This document shows positions 1 to 7,550 of a stretch of 14,171 nucleotides of DNA, piece by piece. The notes beneath the pieces were generated by a model that ran no database searches, was not told where the DNA came from, and saw only the letters and a list, made by a program, of their open reading frames with translations. This DNA is from Saprospiraceae bacterium (GTDB taxonomy: Bacteria > Bacteroidota > Bacteroidia > Chitinophagales > Saprospiraceae), in contig SLKL01000269.1 of assembly GCA_007134625.1 (NCBI GenBank), positions 1-14,171 on the forward strand. Reading direction: 5' to 3'. Positions within the stretch are counted from its first letter, which is position 1. Each line of letters begins with the position of its first letter. Position numbers and translations under genes: made by a program.

Positions 1-641
1 AAAGCATCGAGATCAATGGTAATATACACATTACCCTCGCATTTGTTGACTACCTTCTCTATCCAATGTTCATCTTTGTGGATGTCCTCAGCAAAAAATA
101 CATTTTCCCTTTTCATGTGGGGAACTTCACTTTTATCCATAGACCGGATTCCCACCTGAATTAAATTGGTGGTATTGACTGCTTCCGTCATAGCGCAGGC
201 ATGATTGTAAGGCGTCCCTTGATAGGATGGTCGCAGGTCAGTATGAGCATCTAATTGTAATACTGTAAGCTGCCCGTAATGCTGACGGAAAGCCCTGATA
301 CATGGTATGCTAACTGAGTGTTCTCCACCAAATACAGTAGTAAACTTATTGAGTTTGAGATGTCTGCTTACTTCAGCCTGAAGGTGCTCCACCATCTGTC
401 CCGGGGATTCAAAATCGGGTAGGGATTCGGTAAGATGTACACCGACTCTGTAAGGTTCAGATTGTGTTTCAATATCGTAAAGCTCCATGTTTTCTGAAGC
501 ATCTAAAAAAGCTGCCGGTCCTTTATCGGCGCCCTTGCCCCAGGTACTTGTTCCATCATATGGAGCGGGAATTAACACTACTTTTGCATTTTCGTATTGG
601 TGTAATTCCTCCGGTATTCCGGCATATGTTTTTGATTCCAT
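1..641 (-). CDS. speB: Agmatinase (ureohydrolase family), C-terminus cut by window edge
   Basis: This cytosolic binuclear-manganese enzyme hydrolyses agmatine to putrescine and urea. I translated it by hand from the reverse strand; it starts at an ATG at 641 and runs off the left edge after 213 codons, so roughly the last quarter is missing. The family's metal-ligand motifs are all present: GGEHS around residues 105-109 (H108), DAHTD at 131-135 (D131, H133, D135) and IDLDA at 209-213 (D210, D212). The start directly precedes the family's usual N-terminal region. It lies 21 bases downstream of the arginine decarboxylase on the same strand, so the two are probably one transcript and act in sequence: arginine to agmatine to putrescine. 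Arginase or formiminoglutamase are family alternatives, but the decarboxylase neighbour argues for agmatinase. Confidence 0.9.
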   Translation of the reverse strand, partial: MESKTYAGIPEELHQYENAKVVLIPAPYDGTSTWGKGADKGPAAFLDASENMELYDIETQSEPYRVGVHLTESLPDFESPGQMVEHLQAEVSRHLKLNKFTTVFGGEHSVSIPCIRAFRQHYGQLTVLQLDAHTDLRPSYQGTPYNHACAMTEAVNTTNLIQVGIRSMDKSEVPHMKRENVFFAEDIHKDEHWIEKVVNKCEGNVYITIDLDA

Positions 642-662
642 TTTTACTATTTATTTCAAAAA

Positions 663-2051
663 TTAATAGCCCAGAAGCTTCATCATGGCTTCCGGACTTT
701 GTTGATCAGCAAAAATATCAAATTGTAATTTACCGTCCTTGTCCTTATCGATCAGTAAGATTTTTGGATTGGGTATCAGACAATGTTGTAAGCCCATGTA
801 GCCACCAAGAGATTCCTGATAAGCACCGGTATTGAAAAAACCGATATACAGAGGCTTTGAAGCTCTGTATTGCGGTAAATAGATCGCATTAATATTCTGT
901 TCTGAGTTGTAGTAATCATCGCTGTCGCAGGTGAGTCCTCCAAGAAAAACCCTTTCGTAAGGCTCCTCCCATTTATTTAAGGGCAGCATTATAAATCTTT
1001 TCGAAAGTGCCCATGAGTCCGGTAAATTTGTCATAAACGAACTATCGATCATGTTCCACTTTTCTCTATCGTTTTGCTGCTTTTGATTCAGTATTTTAAA
1101 AATAGCACCTCCGCTTTCTCCAACTGTAAATGAACCAAACTCCGTGTAAATATCCGGTTCTTCAACTCCCTCTTGTTCGCAGAATTTTTTGGTTTGAAAG
1201 ACAATCTCATCTATCATATAGGAGTAGTCGTAATTGAATGCCAATGAATTTTTAATGGGCATTCCACCACCTATATTGAAGGCGTTAAGGCCGGGTGAAA
1301 TCTTTTTTAATTCCACATATAATTTCAGGCATTTAAAAAATTCATTCCAGTAATAGGCATTGTCTCGAATACCCGTATTGATGAAAAAATGGAGCATGCG
1401 TAAATTGAGCCTTTCGTCTTTTTGAATTCTGCTCTTGTATAAGGGTACAATATCCTTGTAGCCAATACCCAGTCGTGATGTATAAAATTCAAACTTAGGT
1501 TCCTCTTCCGAAGCAATGCGAATACCAATATCCATTTTTCCATCTATATGATCAGTCAGCTTAGACAATTCATATGGGTTGTCAATTACCGGAATTATTT
1601 GAAATCCTTCGCGATGCAGTTCACCAATTTTTACCAGATATTGATCCGTTTTAAAACCATTACAGATAATTTCATTTTCCTTACTAAAATGTCCCTCCTC
1701 GTAAAGCTTTTGAATTATATCCAGATCGGTTGCATAAGAAGTTTCCAGATTTATATTGTTTTCCAGAGCTTTTTTAAGGACAAAAGAGAAATGCGAACTC
1801 TTTGTACAGTAACAATACTTATAGGCCCCCTTATATTGGTTCTCATTTATTGCTTTATTGAACCATTTTCTTGCACGCTGTATATTTCTTGAAATATTTG
1901 GCAGATAAAAAAACTTTAATGGCGTTCCAAATTTTTCTACCAATTCCATTAATGGAATATCGTTAAACAACAGTTTTCCATTCTTTACATCAAATTCATC
2001 CTGAGGGAAGTCATAAGTTTGTTGGATGAAGTCAAAATATTTTATTTTCAT
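663..2051 (-). CDS. speA: Arginine decarboxylase, PLP-dependent fold type III, Bacteroidota type
   Basis: This 462-residue protein belongs to the alanine-racemase-fold (group IV) decarboxylases, which remove the alpha-carboxyl group of basic amino acids using pyridoxal phosphate. The PLP lysine is K84 in YCYCTKSSHF. Other matches to family positions are H221 in LHFFINTG, the phosphate-binding glycines GGG at 261-263, the acidic loop TEFGS at 303-307 (usually EPGR), the CD pair C375-D376 and GAY at 409-411. The length suits the short Bacteroidota enzymes rather than the 630-residue E. coli SpeA. The agmatinase gene directly downstream makes arginine the best substrate. Carboxynorspermidine, diaminopimelate or ornithine decarboxylase are alternatives that the motifs alone do not exclude. 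An AGGA element lies about 13 bases before the start. Confidence 0.85.
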   Translation of the reverse strand: MKIKYFDFIQQTYDFPQDEFDVKNGKLLFNDIPLMELVEKFGTPLKFFYLPNISRNIQRARKWFNKAINENQYKGAYKYCYCTKSSHFSFVLKKALENNINLETSYATDLDIIQKLYEEGHFSKENEIICNGFKTDQYLVKIGELHREGFQIIPVIDNPYELSKLTDHIDGKMDIGIRIASEEEPKFEFYTSRLGIGYKDIVPLYKSRIQKDERLNLRMLHFFINTGIRDNAYYWNEFFKCLKLYVELKKISPGLNAFNIGGGMPIKNSLAFNYDYSYMIDEIVFQTKKFCEQEGVEEPDIYTEFGSFTVGESGGAIFKILNQKQQNDREKWNMIDSSFMTNLPDSWALSKRFIMLPLNKWEEPYERVFLGGLTCDSDDYYNSEQNINAIYLPQYRASKPLYIGFFNTGAYQESLGGYMGLQHCLIPNPKILLIDKDKDGKLQFDIFADQQSPEAMMKLLGY

Positions 2052-2274
2052 TTAGTATTAATTTTCCTGTGTTATTTTAGCTGCGCTAAGGTAATAAATT
2101 ATTATAGTAGCTTTCTTGTAAAGATCTACTTTTAGGCGGTTATTTTAAAAAATAAAAATGAATTCCTTTAAGCATTAGATTTTCAGTGGATTATGAAGTT
2201 TAGTTGTTAAAACTGCACTTTGTCCTATAGAATTTATTCAAAATAGATTTATCTTGCACCCAAATTAAACCCCT
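2052..2274. other. Divergent intergenic region between the polyamine operon and deoC
   Basis: This 223-base AT-rich spacer must hold promoters for both directions. A good candidate exists on the plus strand (separate entry). For the minus strand the best -7 match is TACCTTAG (complement of 2086-2093), one mismatch from TAnnTTTG, but no TTTG lies at the right distance, so I do not call it. No gene or strong hairpin is visible. Confidence 0.5.
2219..2251 (+). promoter_or_regulatory. Putative Bacteroidota-type promoter of deoC
   Basis: TTTG at 2219-2222 is followed after 21 bases by TAGATTTA at 2244-2251, one mismatch from the TAnnTTTG -7 consensus. The inferred transcription start near 2258 leaves a leader of about 17 bases before the ATG at 2275. 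Confidence 0.5.
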
Positions 2275-2928
2275 ATGTCCTTGAACATTAATGAATACAT
2301 AGATCATACCCTTTTAAAAGCACAAACCACTGAATCAGACATCCTTAAGTTGTGTGATGAGGCAATGAGTCATGGCTTTGCAGCTGTTTGTGTACCTCCT
2401 TATTATATAAAAACAGCTAAAGCTGCATTGAAGGACAGTGGCGTTAAACTCGCTACGGTAATTGGTTTTCCTTTGGGATATGACCATATCGGAACCAAAG
2501 TAGATAGTATAAAGAGGTGCATTGATCAGGGCGCTGATGAAATTGATGCAGTTATTAATTTAGCAGCAGTAAAAAATCACAATTGGGTGGAAGTTGAAAG
2601 TGAGATTGATAGTTTAACTACAGCCTGCAGGATAAAAAACAAAGCGATTAAACTGATAATTGAGGCAGCTTTGTTAACCGATGAGGAATTAGACAAGGTT
2701 TTGGAAATTGCGATAAATAATAATGCCACTTATATTAAAACCAGCACCGGATATCAGGTTCCAGAAGACCAGTTGAAGCTCATTAGTTATTTGAGGTCCA
2801 GGTTGCCTGATGGTATAAAAATAAAGGCTTCAGGTGGTATCCGTGATCTCGCAAGTGCTAAAGCACTAATTCTTGCTGGTGCAAATCGGCTAGGAACTTC
2901 ATCTGCTTTGAAGATATTAAACTTGTAA
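2275..2928 (+). CDS. deoC: Deoxyribose-phosphate aldolase
   Basis: This cytosolic class I aldolase cleaves 2-deoxyribose 5-phosphate to glyceraldehyde 3-phosphate and acetaldehyde in deoxynucleoside catabolism. The 217-residue TIM-barrel protein carries the complete active site by comparison with E. coli DeoC: D91 in DEIDAVIN, the Schiff-base lysine K155 in YIKTSTGY, and the second lysine K184 in IKIKASGGIR. The N-terminal YIDHTLLKA is also characteristic. It is of the short form common outside enterobacteria (E. coli has about 259 residues). The ATG at 2275 sits just after a promoter-like element. The next gene begins 37 bases downstream on the same strand and may be cotranscribed, although no shared pathway is obvious. 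Confidence 0.95.
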   Translation: MSLNINEYIDHTLLKAQTTESDILKLCDEAMSHGFAAVCVPPYYIKTAKAALKDSGVKLATVIGFPLGYDHIGTKVDSIKRCIDQGADEIDAVINLAAVKNHNWVEVESEIDSLTTACRIKNKAIKLIIEAALLTDEELDKVLEIAINNNATYIKTSTGYQVPEDQLKLISYLRSRLPDGIKIKASGGIRDLASAKALILAGANRLGTSSALKILNL

Positions 2929-2965
2929 GTTCCTTTTATTTTTTCTTTTAACTCTATAATGGATC

Positions 2966-4246
2966 ATGAAAAAGTTTTACTTCATTGTATTGTTTTTTCC
3001 CGGCATTCTTTTAGGTCAAAATTATACCAGTTATTTTACCGGAAACCCGGATGATGTAAGTACTGATCATCAATTTGGTGTCTGTTTGATGGGTGGTGCT
3101 GCTGAAAGTGATGAAGCAATGAGATGGTTTCTTGAAAAGGCAGATGGAGGTGATGTTTTAGTTTTGAGAGCGTCAGGAAGCGATGGATATAATGACTACT
3201 TTTATTCAGAATTGGGTGTAAGTGTAAATTCAGTTGAGACCATTGTTGTCCACTATGCTGATGGTGCTGTTGACCCTTATGTTTTACAAAAGGTAGCTCA
3301 AGCCGAAGCCATTTGGTTCACCGGCGGAAATCAATGGAATTATGTAAGCTATTTTAAGGGTAATGCCATGCAGGATGCATTGAATCACCACGTAAATGTT
3401 AAACAAGCTGCTATTGGCGGGACAAGTGCAGGTATGGCTATTTTGGGAAGTTATTATTTTGATGCCCGTAATGGCACGGTCAATTCTGCCCAAGCTCTTT
3501 CTAATCCGTATGTCTCCAGAGTTTCATTGGGGTACAATGATTTTCTTGAAGTGCCTTTCCTTGAAAATGTAGTAACTGATACTCATTATGACAACCCGGA
3601 TCGAAGGGGAAGACATACTGTTTTTCTGGCTCGGATGGCTACGGACCATGGAGTTAGATCTTTTGGCATTGCAAGCGAAGAATTTACCGCCGTATGTATT
3701 GATGCTGATGGTACTGCACGAGTTTTTGGCGAATATCCGGATTTTCAAGATTTTGCTTATTTCTTGCAAGCCAATTGCACTCATGAGTTTGAACCTGAAA
3801 CTTGCGAACCCGGTACTCCGCTACATTGGCAAAGAGAAAATGAAGCAATTAAGGTCTATAAAGTGCCCGGGACGGTGACTGGTGAAAACTATTTTGAATT
3901 GGATCTTTGGGAAAATGGAAGTGGTGGCACTTGGGAGCATTGGTATGTCGAAAACGGAAACTTTATTGCTGAACCCGGTTCTTCAATAGATTGCTCCACT
4001 GTTTCAGTTGAGGAAATGGATTTTACCCAATTGGTTTTAACTCCCAATCCGGTTTCCAATACACTTCAGGTCATTTATGACAAACCTCTTAAAGTAGAAG
4101 TTTTTGATATTTTGGGTCAAAGATTACTCCGAAAAAACACACAGGCTCTAGATTTCATTGATTTCTCAGAACTTAGACCAGGGATTTATTTCGTAAGAAC
4201 TACTTGTGCAGATTCAGAAAGAGTTTTTAGAATAGTAAAAAAGTAA
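2966..4246 (+). CDS. Secreted cyanophycinase-like peptidase (S51 family) with T9SS sorting domain
   Basis: The 426-residue protein has three visible parts. Residues 1-17 form a signal peptide (MKK start, hydrophobic core, ending LLG before QNY). Residues about 35-270 resemble the S51/cyanophycinase fold: TGGNQ at 119-123, the nucleophile elbow GGTSAGMA with S154, a DTHYDNPDRRGR stretch at 205-216 supplying the likely catalytic H207, and EEFTAV at 238-243, where cyanophycinases carry a conserved glutamate. Residues about 356-426 (LTPNPVSN ... GIYFVR ... RIVKK) are a type A T9SS C-terminal sorting domain. Between them lies a short Cys- and Trp-containing region (271-345) that I do not recognise. 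The protein should cross the outer membrane by T9SS and be released or surface-anchored. Family members cleave cyanophycin or other beta-aspartyl or dipeptide substrates; the actual substrate here is unknown. Confidence 0.82.
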   Translation: MKKFYFIVLFFPGILLGQNYTSYFTGNPDDVSTDHQFGVCLMGGAAESDEAMRWFLEKADGGDVLVLRASGSDGYNDYFYSELGVSVNSVETIVVHYADGAVDPYVLQKVAQAEAIWFTGGNQWNYVSYFKGNAMQDALNHHVNVKQAAIGGTSAGMAILGSYYFDARNGTVNSAQALSNPYVSRVSLGYNDFLEVPFLENVVTDTHYDNPDRRGRHTVFLARMATDHGVRSFGIASEEFTAVCIDADGTARVFGEYPDFQDFAYFLQANCTHEFEPETCEPGTPLHWQRENEAIKVYKVPGTVTGENYFELDLWENGSGGTWEHWYVENGNFIAEPGSSIDCSTVSVEEMDFTQLVLTPNPVSNTLQVIYDKPLKVEVFDILGQRLLRKNTQALDFIDFSELRPGIYFVRTTCADSERVFRIVKK

Positions 4247-4356
4247 AATCAGTAAACCAGCCCTTCCTTTTTCATTCGAAAATCTTTTCTTTGATTAAAA
4301 ACTTCTCATCAATCACTTAGATTTGAGTGGACTCATTGATTAAGAAGATAAAAGCA

Positions 4357-4387
4357 TTTGGGAATAAGATAAATGAGAGTATCTTTG
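4357..4387 (+). promoter_or_regulatory. Bacteroidota consensus promoter of the SPOR-rodA operon
   Basis: TTTG at 4357-4360, 19 bases, then TATCTTTG at 4380-4387, which matches TAnnTTTG at every specified position. The inferred start near 4394 leaves a leader of about 50 bases before the ATG at 4443. It separates this operon from the upstream deoC pair. Confidence 0.7.
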
Positions 4388-4442
4388 TAAACAGGATTAG
4401 CCTGATCCTGCTCATGCCGTTCCTAACTCAAAATTCAGATCT

Positions 4443-4865
4443 ATGGCTAGGTTTTTGTTTTTATCTATATTGTCTTTACTATTTTTTTTTAATCCATCTA
4501 ATGCTCAGCATTTGGATGTGCATGCCTCATCGGGTGTTGAAAAAGCAAGGGAAGCTTTTTTTTATGTCAAGGAAGAACGACCTTTTGTCAGAGGATGGCG
4601 AATAGTGATTGCAATAACAAGGGAAAGGAGAGATCTCGATAGGCTGGAAAGAGAATTTAGAAGAAGTTTTCCGGAGATGAATTCAGAATGGGTTTTTCAG
4701 GATCCTTTTTTCAGGATCCTTACAGGTACTTACTTTGATCGTTGGGATACACTTGAAGATTTAAGAAAAATCAGAAAAGAATTTCCGGGTGCTTTTGAAA
4801 TGAATACCAATATTCCATATGAGACTTTTGCAGATCATCTGAAAAGAGTACTAGAAGATGAGTAG
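4443..4865 (+). CDS. Small exported SPOR-domain protein coupled to rodA
   Basis: This 140-residue protein has a signal peptide (hydrophobic residues 3-16, probable cleavage after SNA at 19-21) and one C-terminal SPOR-like domain at about 50-125: a first strand GWRIVIA, a charged helix with RLEREFRRSFP, a second strand with FQDPFFRILTGTY, and a second helix ending in RKEFPGAFEM. SPOR domains bind denuded peptidoglycan strands and typically localise division or cell-wall proteins. It ends 8 bases inside rodA (ATG at 4858, TAG at 4863-4865), which suggests translational coupling and a periplasmic role close to RodA in wall synthesis. The domain call rests on pattern recognition without a profile search. 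The segment is rich in Arg and Glu. A 14-base tandem duplication lies inside the second strand (separate entry). Confidence 0.78.
   Translation: MARFLFLSILSLLFFFNPSNAQHLDVHASSGVEKAREAFFYVKEERPFVRGWRIVIAITRERRDLDRLEREFRRSFPEMNSEWVFQDPFFRILTGTYFDRWDTLEDLRKIRKEFPGAFEMNTNIPYETFADHLKRVLEDE
4693..4720 (+). repeat. Perfect 14-bp tandem direct repeat within the SPOR-domain gene
   Basis: TTTTTCAGGATCCT occurs twice head to tail (4693-4706 and 4707-4720). Each copy contains the palindrome AGGATCCT, so the pair can also fold back on itself. Because 14 is not a multiple of three, the copies are read in different frames (FQDPF, then FRIL). Loss of one copy would shift the frame and bring a TGA into phase within about six codons. 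Confidence 0.9.
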
Positions 4866-6264
4866 GCATAGATCTAAAGTCCGGGGTAATTTTGATTGGA
4901 TAACCCTTTGGATACTTTTATCAATTATGACCATTGGTTGGTTGATGATTTATGCCGTGGAGTATCAGGATTCAATTGATACTTCTATTTTCAACTTCTC
5001 CACCTCCTACGGAAAGCAACTGGTTTGGATCGGATTAGCAATGGTCGTACTAACTGCATCTATTATTATAAATCCGGTTTTTTGGAAGGTTTTTTCATAT
5101 CCTATTTTGTTATTGGCCTGTATTTCATTGGTGTTAATTCTATTTTTTGGAGTTGAGATAAAGGGGTCGCAGTCATGGTTCACCTTCGGGGCATTTTCTG
5201 TACAACCGGGTGAGTTGGCAAAATTTCCGGCACTCATTGCTTTAGCTTCATTCCTGAGCTTTCATAAAACTGATTTAACTACGAATAAAGGATTTTTCTC
5301 CAGCCTTGCATTAATTGGATTGCCGGTTGGACTTATTATGCTTCAACCGGATGCAGGAATGGCAATAACTTATTCAGCGCTGCTGGTTGTTCTTTACAGA
5401 GAGGGCGCACACCCAATCTGGTTCATTGCTCTCTTCGCAATTGTGATGCTATTTATTGCTTCGATTATATTTGATTCCTTTCTAGTGATTTTTGCTCTGC
5501 TTGTAATAGGATCAATTTTAATTGTATTCCATTTGCCAAATCGACATCCATGGATTCTCGCATTTTTACTTTCACTTACTCTGGCGATATTGATTATGTT
5601 CCTTGACTGGAAGGTAGGTTCAATGGTGTTAATGGCATTGTTTTATCTGACTGCATTGGTCTTTTTGTTGACTACTCGCGAACAGCGATTGGTTTTTCTA
5701 TACGGTCCGGCTATTTTGCTTGCGAGTTTGTTTAGTTTTAGCACTACCTATACTTTCGACAATGTATTAAAACCCCATCAACAAGATAGAATTAATGTAT
5801 GGCTGCAACCTAGCCTTTCGGACCCACATGGTTCAAGGTACAATGTTCTTCAGTCGCAACTCGCCATTGGTAGTGGTGGATTGACAGGGAAAGGATTTTT
5901 GAATGGAACACTTACTAAATTGAACTACGTGCCTGAGCAAAATACAGATTTTATTTTTGTGACTGTAGGGGAGGAGCAGGGATTTTTAGGTGGAGCTGCG
6001 GTAATTATACTTTATGCTATTTTGATTAGCAGGATATTCCTGATTGGAGAAAAAATGAAAGGTGTGTTCGAGAGGGCATATGCTTATGGTGTGGGCGGAT
6101 TTTTATTTATCCACTTTATGATTAATATCGGCATGACTATGGGGCTGATGCCTGTTATTGGAATACCTCTCCCATTTATGAGTTATGGTGGTTCATCTCT
6201 CATGGTTTTTACATTGATGATGGGTGTATTGCTGAGGCTGGATTATGAGCGGCGAATTAGTTGA
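4858..6264 (+). CDS. rodA: Rod-shape-determining protein RodA, SEDS peptidoglycan glycosyltransferase
   Basis: This multipass inner-membrane protein of the RodA/FtsW/SpoVE family polymerises lipid II into glycan strands with a partner class B PBP during elongation. Family signatures are present in order: KGSQSWF at 102-108, QPGELAKF at 116-123, LQPDAGMA at 162-169 containing the conserved aspartate D165, DPHGSRYNVLQS at 322-333, VGEEQGFLGG at 370-379 and GIPLPFMSYGGSS at 435-447. At 468 residues it is about 100 longer than E. coli RodA; the extra length lies between D165 and the DPHG motif (about 185-300), where four or five additional hydrophobic segments can be seen. The RodA rather than FtsW assignment rests on motif flavour and the absence of division genes nearby. 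Its start overlaps the SPOR gene. No mreBCD or PBP2 gene lies in the window. Confidence 0.92.
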   Translation: MSRHRSKVRGNFDWITLWILLSIMTIGWLMIYAVEYQDSIDTSIFNFSTSYGKQLVWIGLAMVVLTASIIINPVFWKVFSYPILLLACISLVLILFFGVEIKGSQSWFTFGAFSVQPGELAKFPALIALASFLSFHKTDLTTNKGFFSSLALIGLPVGLIMLQPDAGMAITYSALLVVLYREGAHPIWFIALFAIVMLFIASIIFDSFLVIFALLVIGSILIVFHLPNRHPWILAFLLSLTLAILIMFLDWKVGSMVLMALFYLTALVFLLTTREQRLVFLYGPAILLASLFSFSTTYTFDNVLKPHQQDRINVWLQPSLSDPHGSRYNVLQSQLAIGSGGLTGKGFLNGTLTKLNYVPEQNTDFIFVTVGEEQGFLGGAAVIILYAILISRIFLIGEKMKGVFERAYAYGVGGFLFIHFMINIGMTMGLMPVIGIPLPFMSYGGSSLMVFTLMMGVLLRLDYERRIS

Positions 6265-6301
6265 TTATCCAGATTGCTTTCTGCTTTTTTACCTATTTTC
6301 C

Positions 6302-6331
6302 GATGCTCTAAAAATTTAATTTTTACATTTG
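6302..6331 (+). promoter_or_regulatory. Putative promoter of tgt
   Basis: TACATTTG at 6324-6331 is a perfect TAnnTTTG element. The matching -33 element is weak: GATG at 6302-6305, 18 bases away. The inferred leader of about 45 bases contains a 6-bp inverted repeat, AAGCAT (6347-6352) and ATGCTT (6373-6378), enclosing a CCCGGGG run. The leader does not fit the preQ1-I riboswitch pattern. Confidence 0.5.
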
Positions 6332-6383
6332 CCCTACCAAACAAAAAAGCATCCCGGGGAATCTAATGATAAATGCTTAGTTA

Positions 6384-7514
6384 ATGGAATTCAAAATTCA
6401 AAATAAATCCGCTGAGGGTAAATCCAGGGCAGGTGTAATAAAGACAGAAAAGGGAGAGATTGAGACTCCGATTTTCATGCCGGTAGGCACTATTGGAAGT
6501 GTCAAAGGGCTCAATCAGCAGGTGATTAAAGAAGAAGTAGGTGCTCCGATAATTTTGGGTAATACTTACCATCTTTACTTGCGACCGGGAACCGAAATTT
6601 TAAATAAAGGTGGAGGTTTACATAAGTTCATCAATTGGGATGGACACATGCTAACGGATAGCGGTGGATATCAGGTTTATTCACTGAGCAATATGCGTAA
6701 GATTACTGAGGAGGGAGTTTGGTTTCAATCTCATATTGATGGTTCTCGCCATTTTTTTTCTCCCGAAAATGTAATGGATATTCAAAGGCAGATTGGTGCA
6801 GACTTTATCATGGCATTTGACGAGTGTCCGCCATATCCCTCTGAGAAGACTTATGTAAAAAAATCCATGGATATGACGCACAGGTGGTTAAAAAGGTGTC
6901 GTGATCAATTTGAGTCAACAAAGCCATGTTATGGATATGAACAATACCTTTTTCCGATAGTGCAGGGTGGTACATTTAAGGATTTAAGGGCTCAGTCAGC
7001 TCAGGTTATTACAGATATGGATTTTCCGGCTAATGCCATTGGTGGTTTGTCTGTTGGCGAGCCGTCAGAGATGTTGTATGATATGACAGACTTGAGCACT
7101 GATTATCTGACTGAGTTGAAACCGAGATATTTGATGGGAGTAGGTACTCCGGCTGATTTGCTGGAGTGTATAGATAGAGGTATTGATATGTTCGATTGTG
7201 TTCTACCTACCCGAAATGCCCGACATGGCTTGGTCTATACCATTAATGGGATAATCAATATAAAAAACGCTAAGTGGGCAGATGACTTTAGCCCATTGGA
7301 TCCGGATAGTCCAACGGCATTTGGAAGGAACTATTCAAAGGCATATGTAAGGCACCTTTTTCATTCAGGGGAATTCCTCGGACCGCAGATCGCAAGTATT
7401 CAAAATTTATCATTTTACCTGTGGTTGGTTAAGCAGGCGCGAAAAGCTATAGTAGAGGAAAGATTTACAGAGTGGAAAAACAGCCATATTAACCAAATAA
7501 AAACCAGGATTTAA
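6384..7514 (+). CDS. tgt: tRNA-guanine (queuine) transglycosylase with an altered zinc site
   Basis: TGT exchanges guanine-34 of GUN-anticodon tRNAs for preQ1 in bacterial queuosine synthesis. The 376-residue protein has the full length and active site of the bacterial family: NTYHLYLRPG at 60-69, TDSGGYQ at 91-97 with the general acid/base D92, FDECPPYP at 145-152, GGLSVGEP at 220-227, YLMGVGTP at 249-256 and DMFDCVLPTRNARHG at 268-282 with the nucleophile D271. The C-terminal zinc site is unusual. The E. coli ligands C302, C304, C307 and H333 align, without gaps, to S309, T311, G314 and Q340, so all four are missing although the flanking RNYSKAYVRHL and LGPQIASIQNL are well kept. The ATG at 6384 follows the promoter and gives a normal N-terminus. 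It is followed by an LptF/G permease 36 bases downstream. Confidence 0.95.
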   Translation: MEFKIQNKSAEGKSRAGVIKTEKGEIETPIFMPVGTIGSVKGLNQQVIKEEVGAPIILGNTYHLYLRPGTEILNKGGGLHKFINWDGHMLTDSGGYQVYSLSNMRKITEEGVWFQSHIDGSRHFFSPENVMDIQRQIGADFIMAFDECPPYPSEKTYVKKSMDMTHRWLKRCRDQFESTKPCYGYEQYLFPIVQGGTFKDLRAQSAQVITDMDFPANAIGGLSVGEPSEMLYDMTDLSTDYLTELKPRYLMGVGTPADLLECIDRGIDMFDCVLPTRNARHGLVYTINGIINIKNAKWADDFSPLDPDSPTAFGRNYSKAYVRHLFHSGEFLGPQIASIQNLSFYLWLVKQARKAIVEERFTEWKNSHINQIKTRI

Positions 7515-7550
7515 TACTCAATTGATGAGTTCCTTAGTTATTCTACCGAG

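Noticed and set aside
464..835. Plus-strand open frame opposite the agmatinase and decarboxylase genes
   Set aside because: It is antisense to two well-supported genes and spans their junction; the composition looks like a shadow frame. The same holds for 1548-1892 plus and the other antisense frames over rodA, tgt, lptF/G and susC.
4327..4605. Plus-strand open frame of 92 codons overlapping the SPOR gene
   Set aside because: It runs through the consensus promoter at 4357-4387 and overlaps the SPOR gene in another frame. Its residues show no domain pattern, whereas the SPOR frame has a signal peptide and fold pattern.
6366..6380. Four-codon upstream reading frame before tgt (ATG to TAG)
   Set aside because: It is too short to support as a gene and expected by chance in AT-rich DNA. 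There is no regulatory residue pattern in it.
6332..6383. Possible preQ1 riboswitch in the tgt leader
   Set aside because: The leader is short and lacks the preQ1-I stem-loop plus A-rich tail arrangement that I know. The inverted repeat AAGCAT/ATGCTT has only 6-bp arms around a 20-base loop.
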